Position numbers and translations under genes: made by a program
Notes under the pieces: model-generated
What the model was told of the DNA's origin: nothing
The model's input: only the letters and a program-made list of their open reading frames with translations
Databases searched by the model: none
In this document: positions 13,109 to 22,338 of the stretch, in pieces
How the letters are laid out: every line of letters starts with the position of its first letter
Position numbering within the stretch: position 1 is the stretch's first letter
NCBI GenBank assembly: GCA_025403435.1
Contig: CM046348.1
Location: forward strand, 22,937,899-23,001,898
Source of the DNA: Artocarpus heterophyllus
Taxonomy: Eukaryota > Streptophyta > Magnoliopsida > Rosales > Moraceae
Direction of reading: 5' to 3'
DNA length: 64,000 nt

Positions 13109-14774
13109 TGTAATGACCGAGGAAATGTCATCAATAAAATATAATATTTAATTGGGTTTAATTAATGAATTTATTCTTAAAAATATAAAATTTTGTAAAA
13201 ATTGTAATTTTTATGAAAATTATAATAAAATATGGATGAGCGGCATTGATTGTAAATTTTATGGCATATGTAATGCAATGGTGGATATGGAAAAATACAA
13301 ATTTTATGAGTTTGATGACTCAAAAATTTGTGCGTAATATCTATAAAATGAATTTTATGTCACAATTAATTGTAAAATTGTGATATAAACACATGGGTAC
13401 AAAGAAGATAAATATGATGTAGAGTCTACCGAGACCTAACCCAGCATAAGAAAGGAGACCAAAGCAGTATAAGAATACTGTTAAATGAAAATATATATAC
13501 AAAAAATGTCACGATTGGCCTCCAAAAGTGAACGAAAAGTAAGTTAAATATTTTTATACAGTCTAAGGATAAAAAGTACACTGATTTGACTATGGCAGTA
13601 TAGGAAAAATACTGTGTGGTAAAAAATTACACAATATAAATTTTTAGCTCCATAAAGTGGACACTTACTTGAATTCTATTGGGCCAACAAGCCATGCAAT
13701 GTGGCCCAATAGCATGATGCCACCTAGGGTAACCCACTTGATTACCCCATGAGTCACCCATTTGGATAAGTGTGAAATTAATGTGATTTTAGCAAAAAAA
13801 AATCTTTGCTTTCTTCATCCTTAGCTTCAGCAGCCATTGAAGGAAGCTCTTAAAAAAATTTCTCAACCCCATACTTTGCAAAAATGACCCCAAACAAGTT
13901 TTACAAGCAAAGCCCAAGGATTTTTCACAAGTTTTAAGGTAAAATCCTAAACTTTTTAGCAAGTTTTCAAGGGATTTTTCATGGGTTGAAGGGAAAATTA
14001 ATTCATGGAGTTTTTGCATAAAAAGGAATCCCAAGAAGAAGTTCAAGAAGCCTTGGAAGGCTAGAAATAAAAAAAAGTGTTATTTGGGTAAGTTTTAAAG
14101 TTCAAAGTTTTGAATTTTGTTTTAATTTTTATTTCTTTAAACCCATGTGAGTTCTTGAGCATATATTTGATGAAATTTCATGTATATGTGAAGTATGACC
14201 TGTTTAAGTTGTGAAACTTTAGTTTATGATGCAAAATGGTACTTTTTGCAAAAGTACTACTTTTGTAATTTAAGTAAAAATGATGTTTGAGCATGAGGAT
14301 GATTTGAATAAGGCATGGAACGGTTTCTGCAGGGATAGATTTGTAATTTTGAAGTGGATTTTTATAAAAACGCCCTAAGGACTAAATTGCAATAAAAAGT
14401 TCTTTGTCGGTAGATTTGAAAAATTGCCAAAAACACCCTTGTACAGTGAGATTTTAGGAAAAGTTTACACACGAAAGTTGTAGATCTCGACAAAACTATT
14501 AGGCATTATAGACGGTTCATCAAAAAACTCAACCGTTTGTGAGTTTTTGATTTTCAAGAATTTGTTAAAAGTGAAAAAAGTGTTAGATGGCAAAAATATA
14601 ATTTTTCAAAATGATTTAAGGTATGGTACCTTAAGTAAAAGTGTTCTTTATGAAAAAATAGAAAATTTTGGTATAAAGAGGAAAATTTTAGCCCTGGGGG
14701 CAAAATTGTCAAAATTTTCAATTACGGGGCCAAACTACAAATTTTTATGAAAAAGGGGTTTTGAGAGGAAATGA
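13109..14774. mobile_element. Gypsy-like LTR fragment between the duplicated units
   Basis: It begins TGTAATGACCGAGG, like gypsy LTR starts in this window, directly after the exon fragment AACGTAGTATA. It carries a leader-like segment (about 13790-14090) similar in layout to the other long LTRs. It has no matching 3' terminus: it runs into copy 2 of the duplication at AATGAAGACA. No coding capacity is seen; the small plus-strand frames at 13152-13337 and 14547-14750 are AT-driven. Confidence 0.45.
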
Positions 14775-15626
14775 AGACAATGGAAGTAGCTAATGTAATA
14801 TGAATGAATTAACACAGACACTTAATTAAAACTATATAACCTGAAGCAAAGCAAGAACATTGCAAACTCGGTTCGAGTCTTTTTCAGTAAGGAGTGGAGT
14901 TGAAAGTGTTGGAAAAATGGCAATTGGGTGAATGAGAAATTGATGCTCATTGATGGAGATTAACGGAGGTCATAAACCTCATGTTGTAACACCCAAATGC
15001 ATGGTTTAATAGGAAATTATGAGCATCATAATTATAAAAAATGGAGGGTTACAACCAATGGTTTAATGAGAGATTATGAACACCATTATCATGAAAAATG
15101 GAGAGTTGCAACCGGTGCCATTATGCACATAAATTCTGAATAAAGCCTCATTATAATTTGAATTGTAACGTTTATTCTCTTAAGCCTATGTATAGAACTC
15201 TCGTCCACATGTTTGAAAAAATACACAGATACATAGAATTTGTACTCACCAAGTCATAGAGTTTTTCTTTGTTTTCAAGTTCTACCTAGTTTTGTTGTAG
15301 TCATTTTTGGTGATAGAAGAAAACACTGTTTCAAGTTCGTCCGAAACGGTATCCAATAGTGCTTAAGATTCCGTTGCTAGTCGTTGTTTCCTGGGAGACA
15401 GAAGTCCGTCGAATCCTCGTGCACAACCAAAGGGGACGAATCTGTTTTAAGGAAAGCATGACCTATACGTGCCTCGACCATTTTCGTTTAATTTCCACGT
15501 TGCGTTGCTTCCATTGAAGGTTTTGTTGTATCTGTTTTCCTTAATTTTAATTTTCAATTTTTACATTTGTTACCTTGTTCGTCTTACATATTACATGCTA
15601 TTGTTTAACAGAAAGAACGTAGTATA
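14775..15626. repeat. Direct duplication, copy 2 (parental exon context)
   Basis: Second copy of the 851-bp unit. On its right it continues straight into the remaining coding half of CNOT9-like exon 3 (15611-15639) and its AG acceptor. This copy therefore keeps the original insertion site and copy 1 is the derived one. Confidence 0.9.
14907..15610. mobile_element. Solo copia-type LTR, copy 2, TSD GAAAG
   Basis: 704 bp, TGTTGG...TTTAACA, with GAAAG at 14902-14906 and 15611-15615. Removing the LTR and one GAAAG restores a 90-bp, 30-codon exon that matches the CNOT9 family in frame. That proves insertion into coding sequence. It differs from copy 1 by roughly 5-6% in the first 230 bp read by eye, mostly transitions. 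Confidence 0.85.
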
Positions 15627-15707
15627 CGTGCATAATTTCCTAACATGGCAAAAAGATGTTTCATCACTAGTGGTAATGCATATCAAAATCGTAACAATGT
15701 AGTGTTA

Positions 15708-15845
15708 GTGTCCGTTTGTCTGAGTAGTTGGAACCTTTTTTTTATTATTTATCTTATTTTTTAGTTTAAATTTTATGAGAGAAAATTTGTGGCAAAAATG
15801 ATTGAAACATAAAAAACGATTAGGCCACTTTTGTCAAATGGACGC
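15708..15845. mobile_element. Tourist-like MITE, TSD TTA
   Basis: 138 bp flanked by TTA (15705-15707 and 15846-15848). The ends are GTGTCCGTTTGTC and GTCAAATGGACGC, which are inverted repeats typical of PIF/Harbinger MITEs. It lies in the intron between exons 2 and 3 of the CNOT9-like gene, 36 bp from the donor site of exon 2. Confidence 0.75.
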
Positions 15846-16596
15846 TTAAGTAGAAAAAATTAAAGCCAAATGAAATGTCATTACCTTTAGGAGTGCAAAT
15901 ATTGTTCCATTGCTATCCCACAGCATTGAACCTAAATTTTCATGACTTGTTCTAACCTGGAAAACACACATTGGAAGCTCGTGATTTGTATACTTTTTTA
16001 AGTCACAGAACAAAAGAAAATTATTGAAGTAAAAAATAAAAAAAAAAAGGAAAGAAAGATCATCATATATAGCACTAAAATATTACTGAAGTTATCATAT
16101 AGTATTATGAAAGAAATTATATATCTATGTCAAACTTTAGGGACTTATTGAATGAATTTATAATTCTGTTTGTTTTATTTCATACATTATCATTGAGTAA
16201 ATCACAAATGTAAATTTCAAAAGCTATAAAGCACAGCACTAGAGCTAGTTCCTTGTTCATAATATTGTTGATACTGTTTGCAACAGTACGAGGAACATTA
16301 AGCCATTTTACCTTTATCTTTTTCAACTTTCTGAATGAATTTATTTTAGTACAAACAAACTATCCTTCTTATCTTAATCCCTTTCAAGAAATTGTGTAAA
16401 AAAGGAACAAAAAAATCCACTAATGTCAAGTAACACCCATGCCAACACTATTTAGTAGTGGCTTTACTCTTTCAGTCCTTATTAAGAACTTTCCTTGTAT
16501 CTTCCAACTCTACTACTACTATATTTAATTTTCTATATTTCGAAGCTCTCATAGCATCAAATATAGAGTAAAAATACACTTAATTTGGAGAACGAG

Positions 16597-16908
16597 AGCC
16601 TGTTTGACATTACTTTTAAAAGTCGCTTCAATCTAAAAATAATGTTTATATAATTGGATGAGAATAATAACTCTAGCCAAATTGACATAACTGAAAAAGA
16701 ATTCAGGCGACATAATTTTTTTGAAAAGATTTTTGAAAAAAGGAAACGCGGAAAGTGGTTTTTGAGTTTTCTAGTAAAAATTATTTATAAAATCTGTTTT
16801 AGAGTTTGAAGTAGCCTCTTTTGTTTCTAGTTTATCCTTCTCTAAATGAAAGCAATAAAAAAATAATATTTTGAAAATTCCTTTGAAGGATATTATCCAA
16901 ACGACACC
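16597..16908. mobile_element. Tourist-like MITE in intron 1
   Basis: The left end, about GAGCCTGTTTGACATTA, pairs with the right end TATTATCCAAACGACACC as imperfect inverted repeats. TTA follows the right end. The left target copy is not clear, so the boundary is approximate. Confidence 0.5.
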
Positions 16909-16924
16909 TTAAGTGCAAGGTCAT

Positions 16925-17945
16925 TACTTATTTTATACGGAGCGTTATATTTGAAAATTTGCACGCCAAAAGGAAATAAGCGACACACAAAATCTTTAAA
17001 AACTTGCACGCCACTAGAAAATGAGAAATACGCACAAAAAAAAAAAAAAAACCTATATCCATCTTTAAAATATAAATGTTAACTTAAATGTTAAGACATA
17101 TACTTATCTTCTACTACGTCTTATATTCAAGGTCCGCTTGGTAAATGGATTCAAATTGGTGATTTCATTTGAGTTATGTGATTTGAATTAAGATTTGAGT
17201 TAATAATTTGAATTGTTATCCAAATTGACGTTTGGATGTGTATTTAAGTTTTAATCTGTATGGAATCAAATTGGAGTTTGTGTTTGGAAAGGTAGTAAAA
17301 ATATTTTTTAATTTATTAACAGATCTAATAAAATCTTAATGTTAATAATCATAAAAATTTGCAATATGGATTTTAATTTATTCCTCTCTTCACTAAAAAC
17401 ACAATGAAAAGAAAATCATCTCAATTTGATATCAAATGAAGAAGTTATGATTTTTTTCCCTCAAATATAGACGAGATAATTTTAACTTTTATTGTAGCAA
17501 AGATATCTGAGTTTCAAGAGTTTAGGGGAGTCAGAACTCTGAAAACTTAGATTCTTGATACTCATTTGATTCAGATTTTGAGGGAAACAAATACTTATCC
17601 AAAAGATTTTTGATACTCGAATCCAAATTTGAGTCCTTTAAGTCCAATAAATACACAAAACAAACATGCCCTTAAAAACTTGCGCGCCATAAAGGAAATC
17701 TTTTGTACATTTTTGAATTTTAACTTAAATCTCTTGACATTTACATGTCTTCTACAAAGCGTGCTCTATATTTGAAAACTTTTGCGCCCAAGAAAAATAC
17801 GCGGCACAAACAAAACCTTTGTTATATTTTAAGAATGCTTTAAACACATATTAAGAAAACCTTGATTTAAACACCAAGATTATTTATTTATCTTCTACTA
17901 CACTCTATATTCTAAAAACTTGCACACCACAAGAAAATCAACACT
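16925..17945. repeat. Diverged tandem repeats around AAACTTGCACGCCA in intron 1
   Basis: The phrase (A)AAACTTGC(A/G)C(G/A)CCA followed by AAGGAAAT or AAGAAAAT occurs near 16960, 17008, 17678, 17775 (as CTTTTGCGCCC) and 17918. CTTCTACTAC(G)..CTATATT precedes several copies, so the unit is roughly 200-250 bp. A Tourist MITE (17130-17671) interrupts the array. Confidence 0.55.
17130..17671. mobile_element. Tourist-like MITE (same family as 20810-21936)
   Basis: It starts AGGTCCGCTTGGTAAATGG and ends CAAAACAAACATGCCC followed by TTA. Internal blocks such as AATGAAGAAGTTATGATTTTTT and GAGTATCAAGAAT-type sequence are shared with the two elements at 20810-21936. About 540 bp, non-coding. Confidence 0.7.
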
Positions 17946-18630
17946 TTAACCCTAATTAATAGATAGATTTACATTGGAAAAAAATTTAAATCAATCCCAC
18001 ATCAAATTCAAGGATGCTTGATAAATAATTTGGATAATTCAAATCGACAAGGTAAGGGGAAAAAAATAAAACACTTTTCTTAGATATTATAAAACTAGTG
18101 GGGAATATATACATATGTGATGGTCACATAGAAATGTAGATCAATTTCAAACCGATAAATCCAAGAGAATTACGCTATGGAATGATCATTTCAACGATGT
18201 TTCAAATTTTCTCACCAACCAAACAAGAACAAGAACAAGAAAATTTAATAAGCTATATAAAATCACATATATATATATACACACACATATAAATATGTAA
18301 ATATATACCTTGCATAGCAGAAGGAGAGAGTTCTCGGCTGGAATCATCATTGAGAGACGCAATCAATTTCTCCACTGAGAACGACCTTGTTGTGGGAGTG
18401 GGAGTGAAAGTGAGAGAGGGAGCTGGGTCGCTTTTAAAGGGCACTCCTAATCTCGCCAATCTGGATTTAGCACTCGGAGTAGTACCCGCTTCATTAGCAC
18501 TACTATTTCCCAAGGACAGATTTTTCATTGGCTGCTCTGGAGGATTAACCATTCTTTGGGAGAAAAAAAATTAAAAAAAAACCCAACACGGAATCAAAAA
18601 AATGAAAACAGGAAAACCACACAATTAATA

Positions 18631-18814
18631 GGGTGTTTGGAAGGGTGGTGAGACCCATTAGTTAGAAATATTTTTTTACTGTAGCATGTGAGAGCTTTAC
18701 ACTGTAGCAATTTTTTTTATTGTTACTGTAGCAATTTTTTTTATTGTTATTATAGTATGTGAGAGCTTTACACTTTCATAACTGAGTTTATGGTAGAAAC
18801 CACGGCCAAACACC
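18631..18814. mobile_element. MITE with GGTGTTTGG/CCAAACACC ends
   Basis: The left end GGGTGTTTGGAAGG and right end CACGGCCAAACACC form an inverted repeat. Inside are tandem copies of CTGTAGCAATTTTTTTTATTGTTA. It sits about 80 bp upstream of the CNOT9-like start codon, so it may have replaced or added promoter sequence. Confidence 0.6.
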
Positions 18815-20043
18815 ATGTAAGACTCCATATGTAGTTTCTAGTGGGAAAGAGAAGAAAGAAAATGCATGGATGTTTTTTAGGAGGGGAAGAGTGCTCTTTT
18901 GGGCACCAAACTGCTAACTATATGTCAATGTCTATTTTACAGAGAAGGATTGTTGGGTTTGGTGAAGACTAAATATACATGAGCGAAGGAAGACAATTAT
19001 GGGAAATGGTCGGATATCTCTGTGGAAGAGCGGGGTCAATTCTCAACCCTGTTTACAGACCTAATGTAGTGTTTGGCAAAATAAGCTTTAAATAAAGTTT
19101 TTATTGCTACAATGTAAATCTCTTATATGTTATAATGATTAAAAAAAAAGCTACAATGTAAAGCTTTCAGATGCTATCTAACCACACTTTCCATACACCC
19201 TTTAATTTTCCTCTTCACTAAAGCACTCATATTTAAAACATTGCTAATTTATCTATTTTTGTTCTTATAACACATATTTTATGTAGTCCTTACCATTTTT
19301 CCTTCTTTTCAAAATATGGAGTTTATGCAATAAAAATTTTGATACCCTTGTGCTATTAAAAAATTATTCATAAATCTAATTAGATTGAGCTGCAAAGAAA
19401 TTATTGTCTTTCTCATTTATCATATAAAATTTTTATTAGAGTACAATACTTATTTACAGCACTGCCTATATATCATTGTATTTACTGTTATTTTTTGTTT
19501 TGAACGTTTAATTATAGGATGAAAGGATTTGAACTTAAGACTGCAACATTGAGATTAGGTGGTGGGATTAACGCTTAAATTAAGTAATACGTATTTCACC
19601 TTATGATATATCTTGTTCTAAATTTATTTTTGAGATTTTTGTCTCTCAAGCAATTAGTGTTTAAACACAGGAGAGAGAGTGGCCAACTTTTTCCAAGATT
19701 AATCTTCGTCAGCTTGATGAAAATGGTTTTATAAGGTAATTAAAATGGTTTTTTTTTCATAAAAAATAAAGGGTTTTCTCTCCATTTAAATTCCATTAAA
19801 AAAAGGAGAAAAAAATAGAGAAAAACCTAAGATACCAATTTACGAGCTTTTTGGTGAGATAGAATCCTTCCTTTTTCCGCCTTTCATTTATTGGTTATTA
19901 TGTTAGAGCGAGAGAGAGAGAGAGAGGGGAGCATAATGAAGCGTGAGTTTAATCATTGATGAGTTGCTGAATTTATCTTCTACCTTTTTTTAAAAAAAAA
20001 AATTATCTTCACTTTTTTTTTTTTTCAAAATGATAAATCTTGA

Positions 20044-20225
20044 TACTACAAAAAAAACTAACTTTTAGTCATAATAATTATTAACAAATACATATTAATA
20101 ATTTTTAACAAATACATATTAATTTTTAAAAAAAATGACCGAATACATATTAATCATAATAATTTTTTTATGCTTAAAAATTTTACTAAAACCTATTATA
20201 ATTAAAAATTTAATTTTTTGTAGCG
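20044..20225. mobile_element. CACTA-like MITE
   Basis: The left end TACTACAAAAAAAACT and right end TTTTTTGTAGCG (complement CGCTACAAAAAA) form the CACTACAAAAA-type inverted terminus common in plant CACTA elements. The outermost base is mutated. About 180 bp, non-coding. Confidence 0.55.
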
Positions 20226-20809
20226 TTATTTTGGCAAATTAATTTATCGCTGAAAAGGGTGAATTTCCGCGCCATATGAATTTTTCGTGCATGTCGAATC
20301 CGAGTTTGAATAAAAGTGAGGGAAACTGACAAAAAAAATTGTAAAAGAAAGGTTGGTTTCTAGTTCTTAAAATCACAAAGTCCAGGTGGCAACATGCAGG
20401 CTAGGTCAACTCTGGCTTTTGTCATAATATGGTGACGTGGAATTTTACACACCCTCCTCAGAATACCATGACGAAGACAGTAAAGCACGGCTTTATGCGC
20501 ATAAAAAGACAACAATCTTTTCTCACAAAAAAAAAAAAATGCTAGTTTTATTTTCAATGGTACTTATGGAAACAACATATGTACCGTTTGTTTTATAAAT
20601 TCAAATCACAGTTTAATTCTTTTAAGTTTAATGTTTTTTAACAAAAATTATTTTTTTGTCAAATCTATAAATCATTAATTGTATATTGTATTAGATTTTC
20701 TTAGGTTTATATTTTTTTATTGTAATAATATCAAGAAATATGTTGCTATAAATTCATAAGTACACTGCATATACATGGTAATACATAATAACCCTATCGT
20801 CGAAAGTTA

Positions 20810-21936
20810 GGGTCCATTTGGTAAAAGGATTCGAATTTGTGATTTGATTTGAGTTAGTGTAATTTAAATTAAGATTTGAGTTAGTGATTTAAATTATTAT
20901 CTGAATTAACGTTTGGATGTGCATTTAAGTTTTAATCTGAGTATGAAATAAAATTAGAATTTGTGTTTGGAGGAGTGGTGAAAGTAGTTTTTGATTTATC
21001 AACAAATCTAATAAAATCTTAATGATAATAATCCTAAAAAATATACAATATGGATCTTAATTTATTCCTCTTTTTACTAGGAACATAATGAAAAAAAGGA
21101 TCATCTCAATTGGATAACAAATGAAGAAGTTATGATTTTTTTCCTCAAATATAGTAGAAAGCATTTTAATTTTTATTGTAGCAGAAGTATGCAAGTATCA
21201 AAAGTTTAGGGAGAGTCAGAACTCTGAAAACTTGGATTCTTGATACTCAAAGAATTCAGATTTTGGATGAAACAAACACGTATCCGAAGGATTCTTAGAG
21301 TATGTTTGTTTCATGCATTTTTTGAACTCAATAGACTCAAATTTGGATTTGAGTATCAAGAATTCTTTGAATATCCGTTTGTTTCCCCCAAAATCTGAAT
21401 CATTTGAGTATCAATAATCTAAGTTTTTAGAGTTTTCATCCCCCTTAAACTTTTGATACTCGGATATCTTTGCTACAGTAAAAATTAAAATTCTCTCTCC
21501 TATATTTAAGGCAAAAAATCATAACTTCTTCATTTGATATCCAATTGAGATGATTCTTTTTCACTGTATTCTTAATGAAGAGAGGAATAAATCAAGATCC
21601 ATATTGCATATTTTTTAAGATCATTAACATTAAGGTTTTATTAGATTTATTAATAAATCAAAACTATCTTCACTACCTCTCCAAACACAAATTTTAATTT
21701 TATTCCATACTTAGATTAAAACTTAAATGTATATCTAAATGTCAATTCGAATAATAATTCAAGTCACTAACTCAAATCCTAATTCAAATCACACTAACTC
21801 AACTCAAATCCTAATTCAAATCACACTAATTCAAATTAAATCATTAAATTCGAATCCATTTATCAAACGGACCCTTAATACTCGAATCTAAATTTGAGTC
21901 TAAAGAATTCAAAGAGTTCTCCAAACAAACGGGCCC
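20810..21936. mobile_element. Tourist MITE interrupted by a second, inverted copy
   Basis: The outer element starts GGGTCCATTTGGTAAA after TTA (20807-20809) and ends AACAAACGGGCCC at 21936, followed by TAA. It is split at 21297/21875 by the element at 21298-21874. Because the insert is the same family in opposite orientation, the block is a long imperfect inverted repeat: about 20810-21297 pairs with about 21348-21874. Confidence 0.8.
21298..21874. mobile_element. Nested Tourist MITE, TSD TTA
   Basis: It starts GAGTATGTTTGTTTCA and ends TTTATCAAACGGACCC, which are inverted repeats, and is flanked by TTA at 21295-21297 and 21875-21877. 577 bp, non-coding. It has the PIF/Harbinger hallmark of a 3-bp TTA target. 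Confidence 0.85.
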
Positions 21937-22095
21937 TAAATAAAATGGAATATATATATATATATTCGGTGAAAAGAGATTTGTTTCAACTTTCAACCCA
22001 AAACAAAGCTGATTTTTGCTCAATAGGCAATTAGGGAATTCAATATTTTCCATCAAGGGCAAAACACACAAAAACTACTCCTCCAACCTTGTAAT

Positions 22096-22311
22096 CAGGG
22101 GCGGAGCTACTCATGATTAAGGTGGGTGGCCATCCTGCCTCCCCCTCAAACTTTTGTTTTTTTATAAATTTGTATATAAAGTTTAATAAAATTACTATTT
22201 CACTCTTCTTAAAATTGTACCCTTGAAATTTTATTTCTCCCCCCTAAAATTTTTCCTCTTTATTTGTCCCACATTCATTCTTCTTGACTAATTTTTTTGG
22301 CTCTGCTCCTG
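22096..22311. mobile_element. hAT-type MITE
   Basis: It starts CAGGGGCGGAGCTAC and ends TTGGCTCTGCTCCTG, imperfect inverted repeats. Flanks CTTGTAAT and CTTATGAT are degenerate 8-bp target copies (6 of 8). It has the same GGGTGGCCA interior as the element at 10940-11125. Confidence 0.7.
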
Positions 22312-22338
22312 CTTATGATGATATATTGTCTAAACAAG

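Larger units (their letters stand above)
8857..18552 (-). pseudogene. Divergent CNOT9/RCD1-like gene, exon 3 broken by a copia LTR
   Basis: CNOT9 (Rcd1/Caf40) is the armadillo-fold subunit of the CCR4-NOT mRNA deadenylase. Hand-spliced minus-strand exons follow the family order: 18309-18552; 15885-15956 (GSMLWDSNGTIFALLK); exon 3; 12157-12199 (CVASHPDTRKRFMD); 11710-11816 (FLRLTSLGVIGSLVK); 11269-11364; 9903-10096 (KHIICCYIKLSQNPR); 9734-9803; 8857-9018 (stop). About 358 residues would result, against about 320 usual. It is strongly diverged: many core arm-repeat residues differ from the very conserved plant CNOT9. Exon 3 was 90 bp (EIMHVYYVLST...SNRVCNVLALLQ) but is now split: 15611-15639, then LTR 14907-15610, then 14841-14906. 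The latter half is repeated at 12324-12389. Exons 1 and 2 do not join in phase with the simplest splice. It could still give an exon-3-skipped, in-frame mRNA. Homology is sure; activity is doubtful. Confidence 0.8.
18553..20809. other. Upstream region of the CNOT9-like gene and intergenic DNA
   Basis: It holds the probable promoter/5' UTR of the minus-strand CNOT9-like gene, MITEs at 18631-18814 and 20044-20225, a (GA)n run at about 19909-19928 and poly-A/T runs. A further MITE-like piece at about 19072-19200 shares the CTACAATGTAAAGCTTTCA block with the MITE at 18631. No protein-coding exon is recognised. Confidence 0.5.

Noticed and set aside
12390..15610. A full copia element with 12390-13092 and 14907-15610 as its two LTRs
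   Set aside because: Host exon and intron sequence (14775-14906) precedes the second LTR. Both LTRs have the same complete flanks, and no copia genes lie between them. A segmental duplication of a solo LTR explains it better.
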